A stretch of DNA of 32,516 nucleotides from assembly GCA_018062725.1 (NCBI GenBank), contig JAGORP010000013.1:1-32516 (forward strand), written 5' to 3'. This document shows, in pieces, positions 25,676-32,516 of this stretch. Position 1 is the first letter of the stretch, and every line of letters starts with the position of its first letter. The notes under the pieces are model-generated. The model did not search any database. It worked only from the letters and a program-made list of their open reading frames with translations, and was not told where the DNA came from. The position numbers were made by a program, and so were the translations under genes. Origin of the DNA: Flavobacterium sp. (GTDB lineage Bacteria > Bacteroidota > Bacteroidia > Flavobacteriales > Flavobacteriaceae).

Positions 25676-25705
25676 TTGTAATTAATATCTTATACCTTAC
25701 TTTTG
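25676..25705 (+). promoter_or_regulatory. Strong Bacteroidetes-type promoter of the OmpA-family gene
   Basis: TTG (25676-25678), 19 nt, TACTTTTG (25698-25705). Because it lies inside the apparent upstream extension of the reading frame, it shows that translation begins at 25741. Confidence 0.8.
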
Positions 25706-25740
25706 TCGTAATAACGTATTGTAATCAAATAAAATTAAGT

Positions 25741-27162
25741 ATGAAACATCTTAACAAACTTTTTGTTTCCATGTTAATGATCGCGGGTTTAAGTGCTAAT
25801 GCACAGGACGTGAACAACCCATGGGCAATATCTTTTGGAGCTAATGCAGTAGATACAAGACCTAGTGCTGGAGCAAGAGATTTTAATTTAAAAGACCACT
25901 TTTCTCAGTTTTTCGATGTAAAGGACAATTGGAATATTCTTCCATCTGTTTCTTATTTAACAGTGGCAAGAAATGTTGGTGGAAACTTTTCATTTGGTGT
26001 TACTGGATCGGTAAACAAAATTGACAAATGGGTAGAGTGGACAGGACCAACTCCTAACGCAACTAAAGTTGTTGATTTAGGTGGTAAAATGTACTATGGT
26101 GTTGATGGTAAAATTGGGTATAGTTTAAAAAGCCTAATAGGAACTAAATGGTTTGATCCTTCAGTTCACATTGGTGGAGGTTACACTTTCTTAGGAAAAG
26201 AGTCTGCTGGTACGGCTAATGCTGGTGCAGGAGTTACTTTCTGGTTCTCTGAAAATGTAGGTTTATCATTAAGTTCTACTTATAAAAAAGCATTTACAGA
26301 TAGAGTATTTGTAAATTCTAATAATTTCGAAGTGCCTTCAGTATTCCAACACATGGCAGGTTTAACTTTCCAATTTGGTGGTAAAGATACTGACGGAGAT
26401 GGAATCTATGATAAAGATGACGCTTGTATCGATGTTCCTGGATTAAAAGAATTCCAAGGTTGTCCTGATACTGACGGAGACGGAATTCAAGATAAAGACG
26501 ATGCTTGTCCAAGTGAAGCAGGTTCTAAAGAAATGAACGGTTGTCCTGATAGAGACGGTGACGGTGTTGCTGATAAAGATGACGCATGTCCTGATACTGC
26601 AGGTTTAGTTAACTTACAAGGTTGTCCTGACACTGACGGTGATGGTATCGCTGACGTTAAAGACAAATGTCCTACTGTAGCAGGTCCAAGAGATAACGCA
26701 GGTTGTCCATGGCCAGATACTGATGGTGACTCAGTTCTTGACAAAGATGATAAATGTCCAGATGTAAGAGGTACTGTTGCTAACAATGGTTGTCCAGAAG
26801 TAAGCGAAGACGTTATGAAAAAATTAAACGACTACGCTAAAACTATCTTATTCGATACTAATAAAGCTACTTTCCAACAAAGAACGTACCCAGTATTAGA
26901 AGCGATGACAGCTATCTTAAAAGAATACCCAGGATCTAACTTCTCTATTGAAGGTCACACTGATGCTGATGGTAAAGATACAGCTAACCAAACTTTATCT
27001 GAAAACAGAGCTGCTGCAGTTAAAGCTTATTTAATTGAAAAAGGTATTGCAGAAGGAAGATTATCTTCTAAAGGTTTCGGAGAGTCTGTACCAGTTGCAA
27101 CTAACAAAACTAAAGCTGGTAAAGCTTTAAACAGAAGAGTAGAAGTGAAATTAGTTCCTTAA
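25741..27162 (+). CDS. OmpA-family outer-membrane protein with thrombospondin type 3 repeats
   Basis: 473 residues from the ATG at 25741; a start at 25654 would precede the promoter and give a false hydrophobic extension. A signal peptide (1-20, ending LSANAQ) is followed by an N-terminal beta-barrel-like domain (about 22-213). Then come five calcium-binding TSP3 repeats (216-352; DTDGDGIxDKDDAC...GCP). The C-terminal OmpA peptidoglycan-binding domain (about 365-473) has [27 protein letters not shown] and [13 protein letters not shown]. It should link the outer membrane to the cell wall and is probably abundant, given a strong promoter and terminator. The Ca-binding linker is the typical Bacteroidetes form. 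Confidence 0.95.
   Translation: MKHLNKLFVSMLMIAGLSANAQDVNNPWAISFGANAVDTRPSAGARDFNLKDHFSQFFDVKDNWNILPSVSYLTVARNVGGNFSFGVTGSVNKIDKWVEWTGPTPNATKVVDLGGKMYYGVDGKIGYSLKSLIGTKWFDPSVHIGGGYTFLGKESAGTANAGAGVTFWFSENVGLSLSSTYKKAFTDRVFVNSNNFEVPSVFQHMAGLTFQFGGKDTDGDGIYDKDDACIDVPGLKEFQGCPDTDGDGIQDKDDACPSEAGSKEMNGCPDRDGDGVADKDDACPDTAGLVNLQGCPDTDGDGIADVKDKCPTVAGPRDNAGCPWPDTDGDSVLDKDDKCPDVRGTVANNGCPEVSEDVMKKLNDYAKTILFDTNKATFQQRTYPVLEAMTAILKEYPGSNFSIEGHTDADGKDTANQTLSENRAAAVKAYLIEKGIAEGRLSSKGFGESVPVATNKTKAGKALNRRVEVKLVP
26386..26796 (+). repeat. Five tandem TSP3 coding repeats
   Basis: Units of 81 bp (27 codons), the fourth with two extra codons, encode DxDGDxxxDxxDxCP...GCP. DNA identity between units is high at the Asp/Gly codons, making the stretch prone to copy-number change. 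Confidence 0.85.
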
Positions 27163-27182
27163 TTTCCTTAAAATATTTTCTT

Positions 27183-27214
27183 AAAACGTCCCGATATATC
27201 GGGACGTTTTTTTT
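27183..27214 (+). terminator. Intrinsic terminator after the OmpA-family gene
   Basis: A perfect 28-bp palindrome, AAAACGTCCCGATA with its complement, followed by further T, starts 20 bp after the stop codon and ends 12 bp before the addB ATG. Confidence 0.93.
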
Positions 27215-27225
27215 ATTTTTATAAA

Positions 27226-29988
27226 ATGGGAAACACTACTTTTTTAGATAATTTAGTCGAACATTTATTTCAGTATAATTCGGAATCTGTTTCCGAATTA
27301 ATAATTGTTCTTCCCAATAAAAGAGCCAAAGTTTTTTTAGTAGAAAAACTAAAGGAAAAATTTTCAGCTACTTTTTTTTCTCCTCAAATAATAAGTATCG
27401 AAGAATTTATTCAAGAATTATCCGGAATCAGAGCTATCGATTCTATCGAATTGTTGTTCGAGTTTTATGAAGTTTACTCATCAATTCCCAATGACAAATA
27501 CCAAACCTTCGAACAATTTTCTAATTGGGCCAAGACACTGTTGCAAGATTTTAATGAAATAGACCGGTATTTAATCGAACCAAATTATGTGTTTTCTTAC
27601 CTCAAAGAGATTAAAGTTTTAGAGCGATGGCAATTAACCATTGAAGAGAAAACCGATTTAATTCATAAGCAATTAGAGTTTTGGGATAAATTGCCTTTAT
27701 ATTATAGTAGTTTTTACAAACATTTGTTAGAAAAAAGGATTGGCTATCAAGGTTTAATTTACAGAGAAGCTGTCAATAATTTAGAATTTTATGCCACGAA
27801 TGTTTCTTCAAACCTTGTTTTTGCAGGCTTTAATGCCTTAAATCAAGCCGAGGAAAAGATTATTCAGCATTTATTGGCAATAGAAAAAGCAACTATTCTT
27901 TGGGATATCGATACAGTTTTTATTAACGATAAACTTCATGATGCCGGTATGTTTGCACGTCGCTTTAAAGACAATTGGACCCATTATAAGACGCATCCCT
28001 TCGAATGGATTGTAGATGTTTTTAATCAAGAAAAAAATATTCAAATTATAGGAACATCTAAAATTTTAGGGCAAGCCAAGATTGTATCTTCTATTATTGA
28101 TGAGATTGTGTCGAATAATTCTGCCTATGAATTAGACAAAGTGGCTTTGGTTTTAGGGGATGAAAATGCACTAATTCCGGTTCTACATTCCTTGCCTGAC
28201 ACTGTTTCAAGCTTAAATATTACCATGGGCTATTCGAGCAAGAATAATCCCGTACAAATTTTAGTCGCCAAATTGTTCAAACTACATAATAATGCTTTGT
28301 TGCGAAATGCCCAAAGTTATGTTTTTTATTATAAAGATGTGCTTGATGTCTTGACGAACCCTATTATTGAAAGTTATGTTAAAGCTCATCCGTTAATGGA
28401 TGTAATCAAAAAGAACAATTACACGTTTATTACTCATCAAAAAGTAATATCGCTTCAAGGGAACGGAAATGCTTTGTTTGAGTTGTTGTTTCAAAAATGG
28501 ACAGACAAGCCTATAGAAGTTTTGGAACGTATTTCAACTATTTTATTACTGATTAAATCAAATTTGGAGCATAATTCGGAAGAGGATAAATTGACAAAAA
28601 CCTTTCTGTATTCCATTTATAAAATTATTAATAAGCTGATTTCCTATTGTTCCAAAAATGAGTATGTCGATTCTGTCGAAATTTTGCAATCGATTTACAA
28701 GCAAGTGGTAGATGTTGCCGAAGTTTCTTTTGAAGGAGAGCCCCTTTCCGGTTTGCAAATTATGGGAGTTCTTGAAAGCCGTGTGCTCGATTTTGAAACG
28801 GTCATCATCACTTCAATGAATGAAGGGAAATTTCCAGCCGGTAAATCGGTTAATTCATTTATTCCTTATGATGTTAAGCGTGAAATTGGATTGCCAACAT
28901 TTAAAGAAAAAGATGCGATTTATACCTACCATTTTTACCATTTATTGCTACGGGCCAAAAATATTTATCTTTTGTATAATACCGAAAGTGACGGTTTGGA
29001 TGGAGGTGAAAAAAGCCGATTTATTACTCAATTAGAAGTCGAAAAACAGCCGAATCATACCCTAACTCATCGTACCATTCAGCCCAATATACCCAATATT
29101 GCTTATGAAAAAGTGGTTATTCCAAAATCAGAAAAAGTCTTAGCAAGACTCAACGAAATTGCAACAATAAAAGGATTTTCACCTTCTGCCCTTACGACTT
29201 ATGTTCGAAATCCACTACAGTTTTATTTTCAACGGGTTTTGTCGATTAAAGAAGCCGAAGAAGTAGAAGAAAATATTGCCTTAAATACTTTAGGAACTAT
29301 AATTCACAAAACGTTAGAAGAATTGTATACCCCGTATTTAAATACATTTCTTTCGGTAGCGAATATCAATACGATGATGGCTTTAGCCGACGTTGAAGTG
29401 TTGAAGCAATTCAAAGAGGTTTATAAAGAAGGAGAAGTTAAGAAAGGGAAAAACTTGTTGGCTTTTGAAGTAGCTAAACGTAATATTTTTAATTTTTTAA
29501 AAGCAGAAAAAACGGAAATTGAGAAAGGCGATGCTGTTAAAGTGTTGCATTTGGAAATTAGTCTAGAACGAATTTTAGAAGAAGCAAATTTGCCATTTCC
29601 TATAAAAATTGCGGGTAATGTGGATCGAATTGAAATTAGAAATAATATATTGCGAATTATCGATTATAAAACGGGAAAAGTAGAGCAAAATAACTTGCGA
29701 ATTACTACTTGGGAAGGTTTGACGTTGGATCTTAAAAATGAAAAAATCATCCAATTGCTTTGTTATGCATTCATGTATGAACCTTTTTGTAATGGACTCG
29801 AAATGGAAGTCGGGATTGTTTCATTTAAGAATATGAAAGCCGGTTTTATGCCTTTTGGATTTAAAAAAGACAAAGAAATTTTCACAACGATCACTTCGGA
29901 AATTTTAGAAGATTTCAAAATTCAAATCGCAGATTTATTACTTGAAATTTTAAATGCAGAAATCCCATTTGAAGAGAAAATCCACTAA
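27226..29988 (+). CDS. addB: AddB-like PD-(D/E)XK nuclease, recombination exonuclease partner of AddA
   Basis: 920 residues. An N-terminal degenerate helicase-like part contains LIIVLPNKRAKVFLVEKL where active family members have a Walker A loop, so ATP binding there is probably lost. EGEPLSGLQIMGVLESRVLDF and SMNEGKFP follow, as in AddB. The C-terminal nuclease domain has SPSALTTYVRNP, LGTIIHKTLEELY (His) and LRIIDYKTGK (Asp813, Lys815). In Firmicutes AddB the TYxxCP position holds the first cysteine of a 4Fe-4S cluster; here it is Asn662, and no matching C-terminal cysteines are seen. It should join AddA in end resection. It begins only 12 bp after a terminator and converges with the 29985 hydrolase by a 4-bp overlap. 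Confidence 0.85.
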   Translation: MGNTTFLDNLVEHLFQYNSESVSELIIVLPNKRAKVFLVEKLKEKFSATFFSPQIISIEEFIQELSGIRAIDSIELLFEFYEVYSSIPNDKYQTFEQFSNWAKTLLQDFNEIDRYLIEPNYVFSYLKEIKVLERWQLTIEEKTDLIHKQLEFWDKLPLYYSSFYKHLLEKRIGYQGLIYREAVNNLEFYATNVSSNLVFAGFNALNQAEEKIIQHLLAIEKATILWDIDTVFINDKLHDAGMFARRFKDNWTHYKTHPFEWIVDVFNQEKNIQIIGTSKILGQAKIVSSIIDEIVSNNSAYELDKVALVLGDENALIPVLHSLPDTVSSLNITMGYSSKNNPVQILVAKLFKLHNNALLRNAQSYVFYYKDVLDVLTNPIIESYVKAHPLMDVIKKNNYTFITHQKVISLQGNGNALFELLFQKWTDKPIEVLERISTILLLIKSNLEHNSEEDKLTKTFLYSIYKIINKLISYCSKNEYVDSVEILQSIYKQVVDVAEVSFEGEPLSGLQIMGVLESRVLDFETVIITSMNEGKFPAGKSVNSFIPYDVKREIGLPTFKEKDAIYTYHFYHLLLRAKNIYLLYNTESDGLDGGEKSRFITQLEVEKQPNHTLTHRTIQPNIPNIAYEKVVIPKSEKVLARLNEIATIKGFSPSALTTYVRNPLQFYFQRVLSIKEAEEVEENIALNTLGTIIHKTLEELYTPYLNTFLSVANINTMMALADVEVLKQFKEVYKEGEVKKGKNLLAFEVAKRNIFNFLKAEKTEIEKGDAVKVLHLEISLERILEEANLPFPIKIAGNVDRIEIRNNILRIIDYKTGKVEQNNLRITTWEGLTLDLKNEKIIQLLCYAFMYEPFCNGLEMEVGIVSFKNMKAGFMPFGFKKDKEIFTTITSEILEDFKIQIADLLLEILNAEIPFEEKIH

Positions 29989-30773
29989 CAGATTTTAAAA
30001 AAATCCAATAAAATCTTTTTCAAATCTTCTTTGTTTTCAATATGACTCATATGTCCATCAGGAAATGAAATAAGCTGTACATCGGTTCCTTCCACTTGTT
30101 TTAGGTTGTCGTCATAATTGAGAACCCCATCTTTTTTACCTAAAATTAACAGCTTTGGATATGTAGTGAGATGTAGAAGTTGCTCTTTGTTTTTTCGAAC
30201 TTTCATGCCTTCCTGAGCTGCAATATATCCTTGTAAGGGTGTTTTTAAGGCTTCTTGTTTTGCTAGTTCAATTTCTAATGCAAGTGATTCACGATTGTCT
30301 ATGCTAAACAAATTTGCAATGGAAATTTGGACCAAAGAAGTATATTCTTTGTGTGCCATTTTTATGGCTCGATTTCTATTGATTTTTCGTTCGTGATCGT
30401 CTGCATAAGTAGTCGAATTTAATAAAACCAACCCCTTGATGTAGTCTGGATATAATTCGGCAAAAGCCAATGAAACATAGCCTCCCATAGAATGACCAAC
30501 AAAAACGGCTTCCGTAATTTTTAATTCATGTAATACGGCGTGAACGGCATCGGCCATGTCTTCCATGGTGTGAATGTAACCCAAACATTCGGTTCGACCG
30601 TGACCTAATAAATCAATCGTAAGGACACGGTAATTAACAGAAAAATCAGCGATATATTGATCCCACATCGTAGCGTTTTCTAAAAAACCATGAAGTAATA
30701 CTAAAGCCATTCCTTTTCCAGTATCGGAATAAGAAATTTTCGAATTTTTATAAAGAAGTTGCTTCAAAATCAT
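29985..30773 (-). CDS. Alpha/beta-hydrolase fold protein
   Basis: 262 residues, no signal peptide, so cytoplasmic. The oxyanion segment LLHGF (residues 26-30), the nucleophile elbow GHSMGG (Ser95) and the His region DGHMSHIE (His241) give a plausible catalytic triad; LLGHGRTE is the conserved post-strand turn. The resemblance is to MenH/BioH-like esterases, but the substrate cannot be read from the sequence. Its promoter (30788-30815) lies in the gap behind the other hydrolase, so it can be expressed alone. Its 3' end overlaps addB by 4 bp on the opposite strand. Confidence 0.88.
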   Translation of the reverse strand: MILKQLLYKNSKISYSDTGKGMALVLLHGFLENATMWDQYIADFSVNYRVLTIDLLGHGRTECLGYIHTMEDMADAVHAVLHELKITEAVFVGHSMGGYVSLAFAELYPDYIKGLVLLNSTTYADDHERKINRNRAIKMAHKEYTSLVQISIANLFSIDNRESLALEIELAKQEALKTPLQGYIAAQEGMKVRKNKEQLLHLTTYPKLLILGKKDGVLNYDDNLKQVEGTDVQLISFPDGHMSHIENKEDLKKILLDFFKIC

Positions 30774-30787
30774 AAACTATTGGACCG

Positions 30788-30815
30788 CAAAGTTACATTC
30801 TATTTATGATTTCAA
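30788..30815 (-). promoter_or_regulatory. Bacteroidetes-type promoter of the 29985-30773 hydrolase
   Basis: On the minus strand TTG (30813-30815), 17 nt, TAACTTTG (30788-30795), 14 bp before the ATG. The -33 box lies inside the end of the preceding gene. Confidence 0.65.
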
Positions 30816-31706
30816 AAAATTAAAAATAGCTTCAAAATAGTCATCTTCTGCATCTAACCAACCATAATGGCCACATTTATCAAGCAAAATTATTTTTGAA
30901 TTTGGTAGTGTTTTATGGGCAATTTCGGCAGTTTCCGGTTTAATAACATCTTGTATGCCTTGAATAATTAAAACAGGTTGATGGAAGTTTTTGAGTTGGG
31001 GTTTACAATCGAATTTTACTTTTTGCAAATCATTCCAAACCAACTGATTTAAAACGGGATTTCCTTGTGTTAAACGTTCGGAAAGTGTAGGAATATGTTT
31101 TTTGTCATATAAATAAGCTGGTGCCAAAGCTCTACCTCGTCCCAATAAAGTGGGCTTACTACGATCTCCTTTGTCAATTTTTGTGGTATAGTAGGCCAAG
31201 GAATCCTGTTCCATTTTACTTAAATTCTTGTTGATGTTCTGAGAAACATACGAAGTCAAACCCAAGTCCACACCACCAGAAGCCGATAAAATCATTTTGT
31301 GAATGCGCTTAGGATACATCGTGGCATAATAGGAAGCTAACATGCCGCCGAAGGAATGTCCCAAAATAATCCACTTTTCAATTTTTAAATGTTTACGAAG
31401 AGATTCAATATCTTCCACCATGCCTTTCATGGTAATGGTTTTCGAATTTAATTCTTTTAAAACTGATTTTCCGGTGCCACGCTGGTCGTAAATAATGGTG
31501 GTATTTTCTTTCGAAAGACGTTGTGCCAAAGACGAAAATCCTTCGCTGTTCATTCCTGGTCCGCCATTAATAATCAAAATCGGTTCGCCATTTCCAAAGG
31601 TTTTGTAAAAAGTTTGAGAGCCATCGAGATTGGGTGCATAGCCTTGATTTTGAGAATAACCGCAGTAGAATATCCATAGAAAAAACACGCTTATCAATCG
31701 TTTCAT
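30804..31706 (-). CDS. Exported alpha/beta hydrolase, prolyl-iminopeptidase-like (S33 family)
   Basis: 300 residues from the ATG at 31706. A start at 31754 adds 16 residues before the signal peptide and would overlap a likely -7 box (TATTTTTG, minus strand, 31736-31743), so the inner ATG is preferred. Residues 1-18 (KRLISVFFLWIFYCGYS) form a signal peptide, so the enzyme works in the periplasm or outside. The motifs INGGPGMNSEGF (HGGPG-type oxyanion loop), YDQRGTGKS and the elbow GHSFGG (Ser118) are those of proline iminopeptidases and related S33 enzymes; DKCGHYGWLD holds the likely catalytic His. It may release N-terminal proline or hydrolyse a related small substrate. The export signal is less usual for this family. 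Confidence 0.85.
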   Translation of the reverse strand: MKRLISVFFLWIFYCGYSQNQGYAPNLDGSQTFYKTFGNGEPILIINGGPGMNSEGFSSLAQRLSKENTTIIYDQRGTGKSVLKELNSKTITMKGMVEDIESLRKHLKIEKWIILGHSFGGMLASYYATMYPKRIHKMILSASGGVDLGLTSYVSQNINKNLSKMEQDSLAYYTTKIDKGDRSKPTLLGRGRALAPAYLYDKKHIPTLSERLTQGNPVLNQLVWNDLQKVKFDCKPQLKNFHQPVLIIQGIQDVIKPETAEIAHKTLPNSKIILLDKCGHYGWLDAEDDYFEAIFNFLKS

Positions 31707-31760
31707 GCTCAAGAATTTATAATAAAGGAAGGAAACAAAAATAACGTTTTTCAATCAGTA

Positions 31761-31794
31761 AATGTTATATTTGAATCTGTAATGTGATAACATT
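31761..31794. promoter_or_regulatory. Inverted repeat between divergent genes
   Basis: AATGTTAT and ATAACATT form a perfect 8-bp inverted repeat with an 18-nt spacer, between the S33-like hydrolase and the DUF1398-like gene. It may be a shared operator; chance is possible in AT-rich DNA. Confidence 0.35.
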
Positions 31795-31833
31795 AAACTC
31801 CATTATGTAAGTCAAAATCGTAAAATTTAAACT

Positions 31834-32226
31834 ATGTTTACCCTTCAACAAATTAAAGAGGCACATTCAAAAGTGAAAAGTGGTGCTGATTTTCCAAAAT
31901 ACATGCAAGATATAATCGCACTTGGGGTTACTTCATTCGAAACATTTGTAAGCGACAATCATACCGATTATTTTGGAAGTGATACTTTTCAAATTACTTC
32001 GGATGGTTTCTTGGAAAGGTTGGAAATTGAAAAGAGTAGTAATGTAGAACAATTTAAATCCGATTTAAAAAGACACCAACAAGGTCAAACTGATTATATG
32101 ATTTTTTTAAAGGATTGTGCGAAATCGGGCGTTGCAAAATGGACAGTCAATATGGGTAAAATGACCTGTAGTTATTATGATATAAATGGAAACGAAATGG
32201 TGGTAGAAACCATATCAACTTTATAA
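31834..32226 (+). CDS. DUF1398-family protein (YbcV-like), function unknown
   Basis: 130 residues, no signal peptide or membrane segment. The pattern FTLQQIKEAHSKVKSGADFPKYMQDIIALGVTSFETFV, followed by the DYFG segment and ending in VAKWTVNMGKMTCSYYDINGNEM, resembles the DUF1398 family of small cytoplasmic proteins, which includes E. coli YbcV. The biochemical role is unknown. The gene stands alone between a divergent hydrolase and a terminator. The family name comes from memory of the sequence pattern. Confidence 0.75.
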   Translation: MFTLQQIKEAHSKVKSGADFPKYMQDIIALGVTSFETFVSDNHTDYFGSDTFQITSDGFLERLEIEKSSNVEQFKSDLKRHQQGQTDYMIFLKDCAKSGVAKWTVNMGKMTCSYYDINGNEMVVETISTL

Positions 32227-32248
32227 AGACTAACTTTTGCTATTACTA

Positions 32249-32281
32249 AAAAAACGCCCCACAATCGTGAAGCGTTTTTTC
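32249..32281. terminator. Bidirectional terminator between the DUF1398-like gene and pepP
   Basis: AAAAAACGC pairs with GCGTTTTTT, with an inner CAC/GTG helix around AATC. A- and T-runs on both sides serve the two converging genes. Confidence 0.85.
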
Positions 32282-32301
32282 TCTTTATTCTTTTGTATGA
32301 A

Positions 32302-32516
32302 TTAGCTATTCATAATCGACTCTATTTCTTCAGCTTCAATCGGGATGTTGCGCATTAAGTTAAACGGTTCTCCTTTTTCTTGAATTACCACATCATCTTC
32401 CAAACGAATACCAAAACCTTCCGCAGGGATATAAATACCGGGTTCTACGGTGAAGACCATATTGGCTTGCATTGGCTCGTGTAATAATCCGTAATCGTGC
32501 GTGTCTAATCCTAAAT
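32302..32516 (-). CDS. pepP: Xaa-Pro aminopeptidase (M24 family), C-terminal fragment
   Basis: The minus strand encodes 70 residues up to the stop at 32302-32304; the gene continues beyond the window. The visible part contains LGLDTHDYG, where the His is a substrate-binding residue of the pita-bread fold, then VFTVEPGIYIP with the metal-ligand Glu and GFGIRLEDDVVI with the final metal-ligand Glu. This order is diagnostic of M24 aminopeptidases P, which remove an N-terminal residue preceding proline. Prolidase is a close alternative, but the IPAEGFGIRLEDDVVI wording fits aminopeptidase P. No more can be said of its promoter or N-terminus. Confidence 0.88.
   Translation of the reverse strand, partial: LGLDTHDYGLLHEPMQANMVFTVEPGIYIPAEGFGIRLEDDVVIQEKGEPFNLMRNIPIEAEEIESIMNS

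Noticed and set aside
25654..25740. N-terminal extension of the OmpA-family protein
   Set aside because: The extension contains the TTG/TACTTTTG promoter, and the signal peptide begins at the inner ATG.
26487..26786. 99-residue minus-strand ORF rich in Ser, Pro and Gly repeats
   Set aside because: It is the antisense of the TSP3 repeat array; its regular pattern only mirrors the coding repeats on the plus strand.

Overview
The window looks like the chromosome of a Bacteroidetes bacterium, most likely Flavobacterium or a close relative. DNA is AT-rich. Many genes are preceded by the Bacteroidetes-type promoter (TTG, about 17-22 nt, TAnnTTTG) rather than a sigma-70 type. A large secreted protein ends in a type IX secretion (T9SS) sorting domain, and proteins such as the TSP3-repeat OmpA protein and the AddAB-like pair have the typical form seen in this phylum. 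Almost everything is core metabolism or housekeeping. There is no prophage, transposase, CRISPR array, rRNA or tRNA that I can see.

Layout. 1-2340 (minus): a TonB-dependent outer-membrane receptor, cut by the window edge, behind a clear TPP (thiamine pyrophosphate) riboswitch, so most likely a thiamine-related importer. 2466-3822 (minus): an LpxH-type lipid A hydrolase and a small beta-barrel-like outer-membrane protein. 3935-7972 (plus): sucA and sucB, the E1 and E2 of 2-oxoglutarate dehydrogenase. 8194-9819: pruA, the last step of proline degradation, feeding glutamate and 2-oxoglutarate. 9996-13019: a T9SS-exported protein with a lipase-like alpha/beta-hydrolase core. 13074-15502 (minus): acpP, fabF, rnc, the classic fatty-acid/RNase III cluster. 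15725-19980 (plus): purN, RNase HI, a PfkB-family kinase and an unusual long PurF-like amidophosphoribosyltransferase.

19981-20465 has no protein gene. It holds two tandem, almost identical small units, each with its own promoter and intrinsic terminator. They look like two copies of a small RNA gene of about 75-80 nt and are the most interesting item here. 20466-21071 (minus) is a superoxide dismutase. 21238-29988 (plus) holds an AddA-like helicase/nuclease and an AddB-like nuclease, separated by kbl (2-amino-3-ketobutyrate CoA ligase) and an OmpA/TSP3 outer-membrane protein. 29985-31706 (minus) has two alpha/beta hydrolases, 31834-32226 a DUF1398-like small protein, and the right edge the C-terminus of an Xaa-Pro aminopeptidase.

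Start sites were moved downstream of the longest ORF for fabF (15071), addA (21238), ompA (25741) and the S33-like hydrolase (31706), because of conserved N-termini, signal peptides or promoters lying inside the apparent 5' extension. Two families of short dispersed repeats (20144/21169 and 7972) and a run of degenerate 9-mers before rnhA are also recorded. All family calls are from motif recognition by eye; no database search was run.
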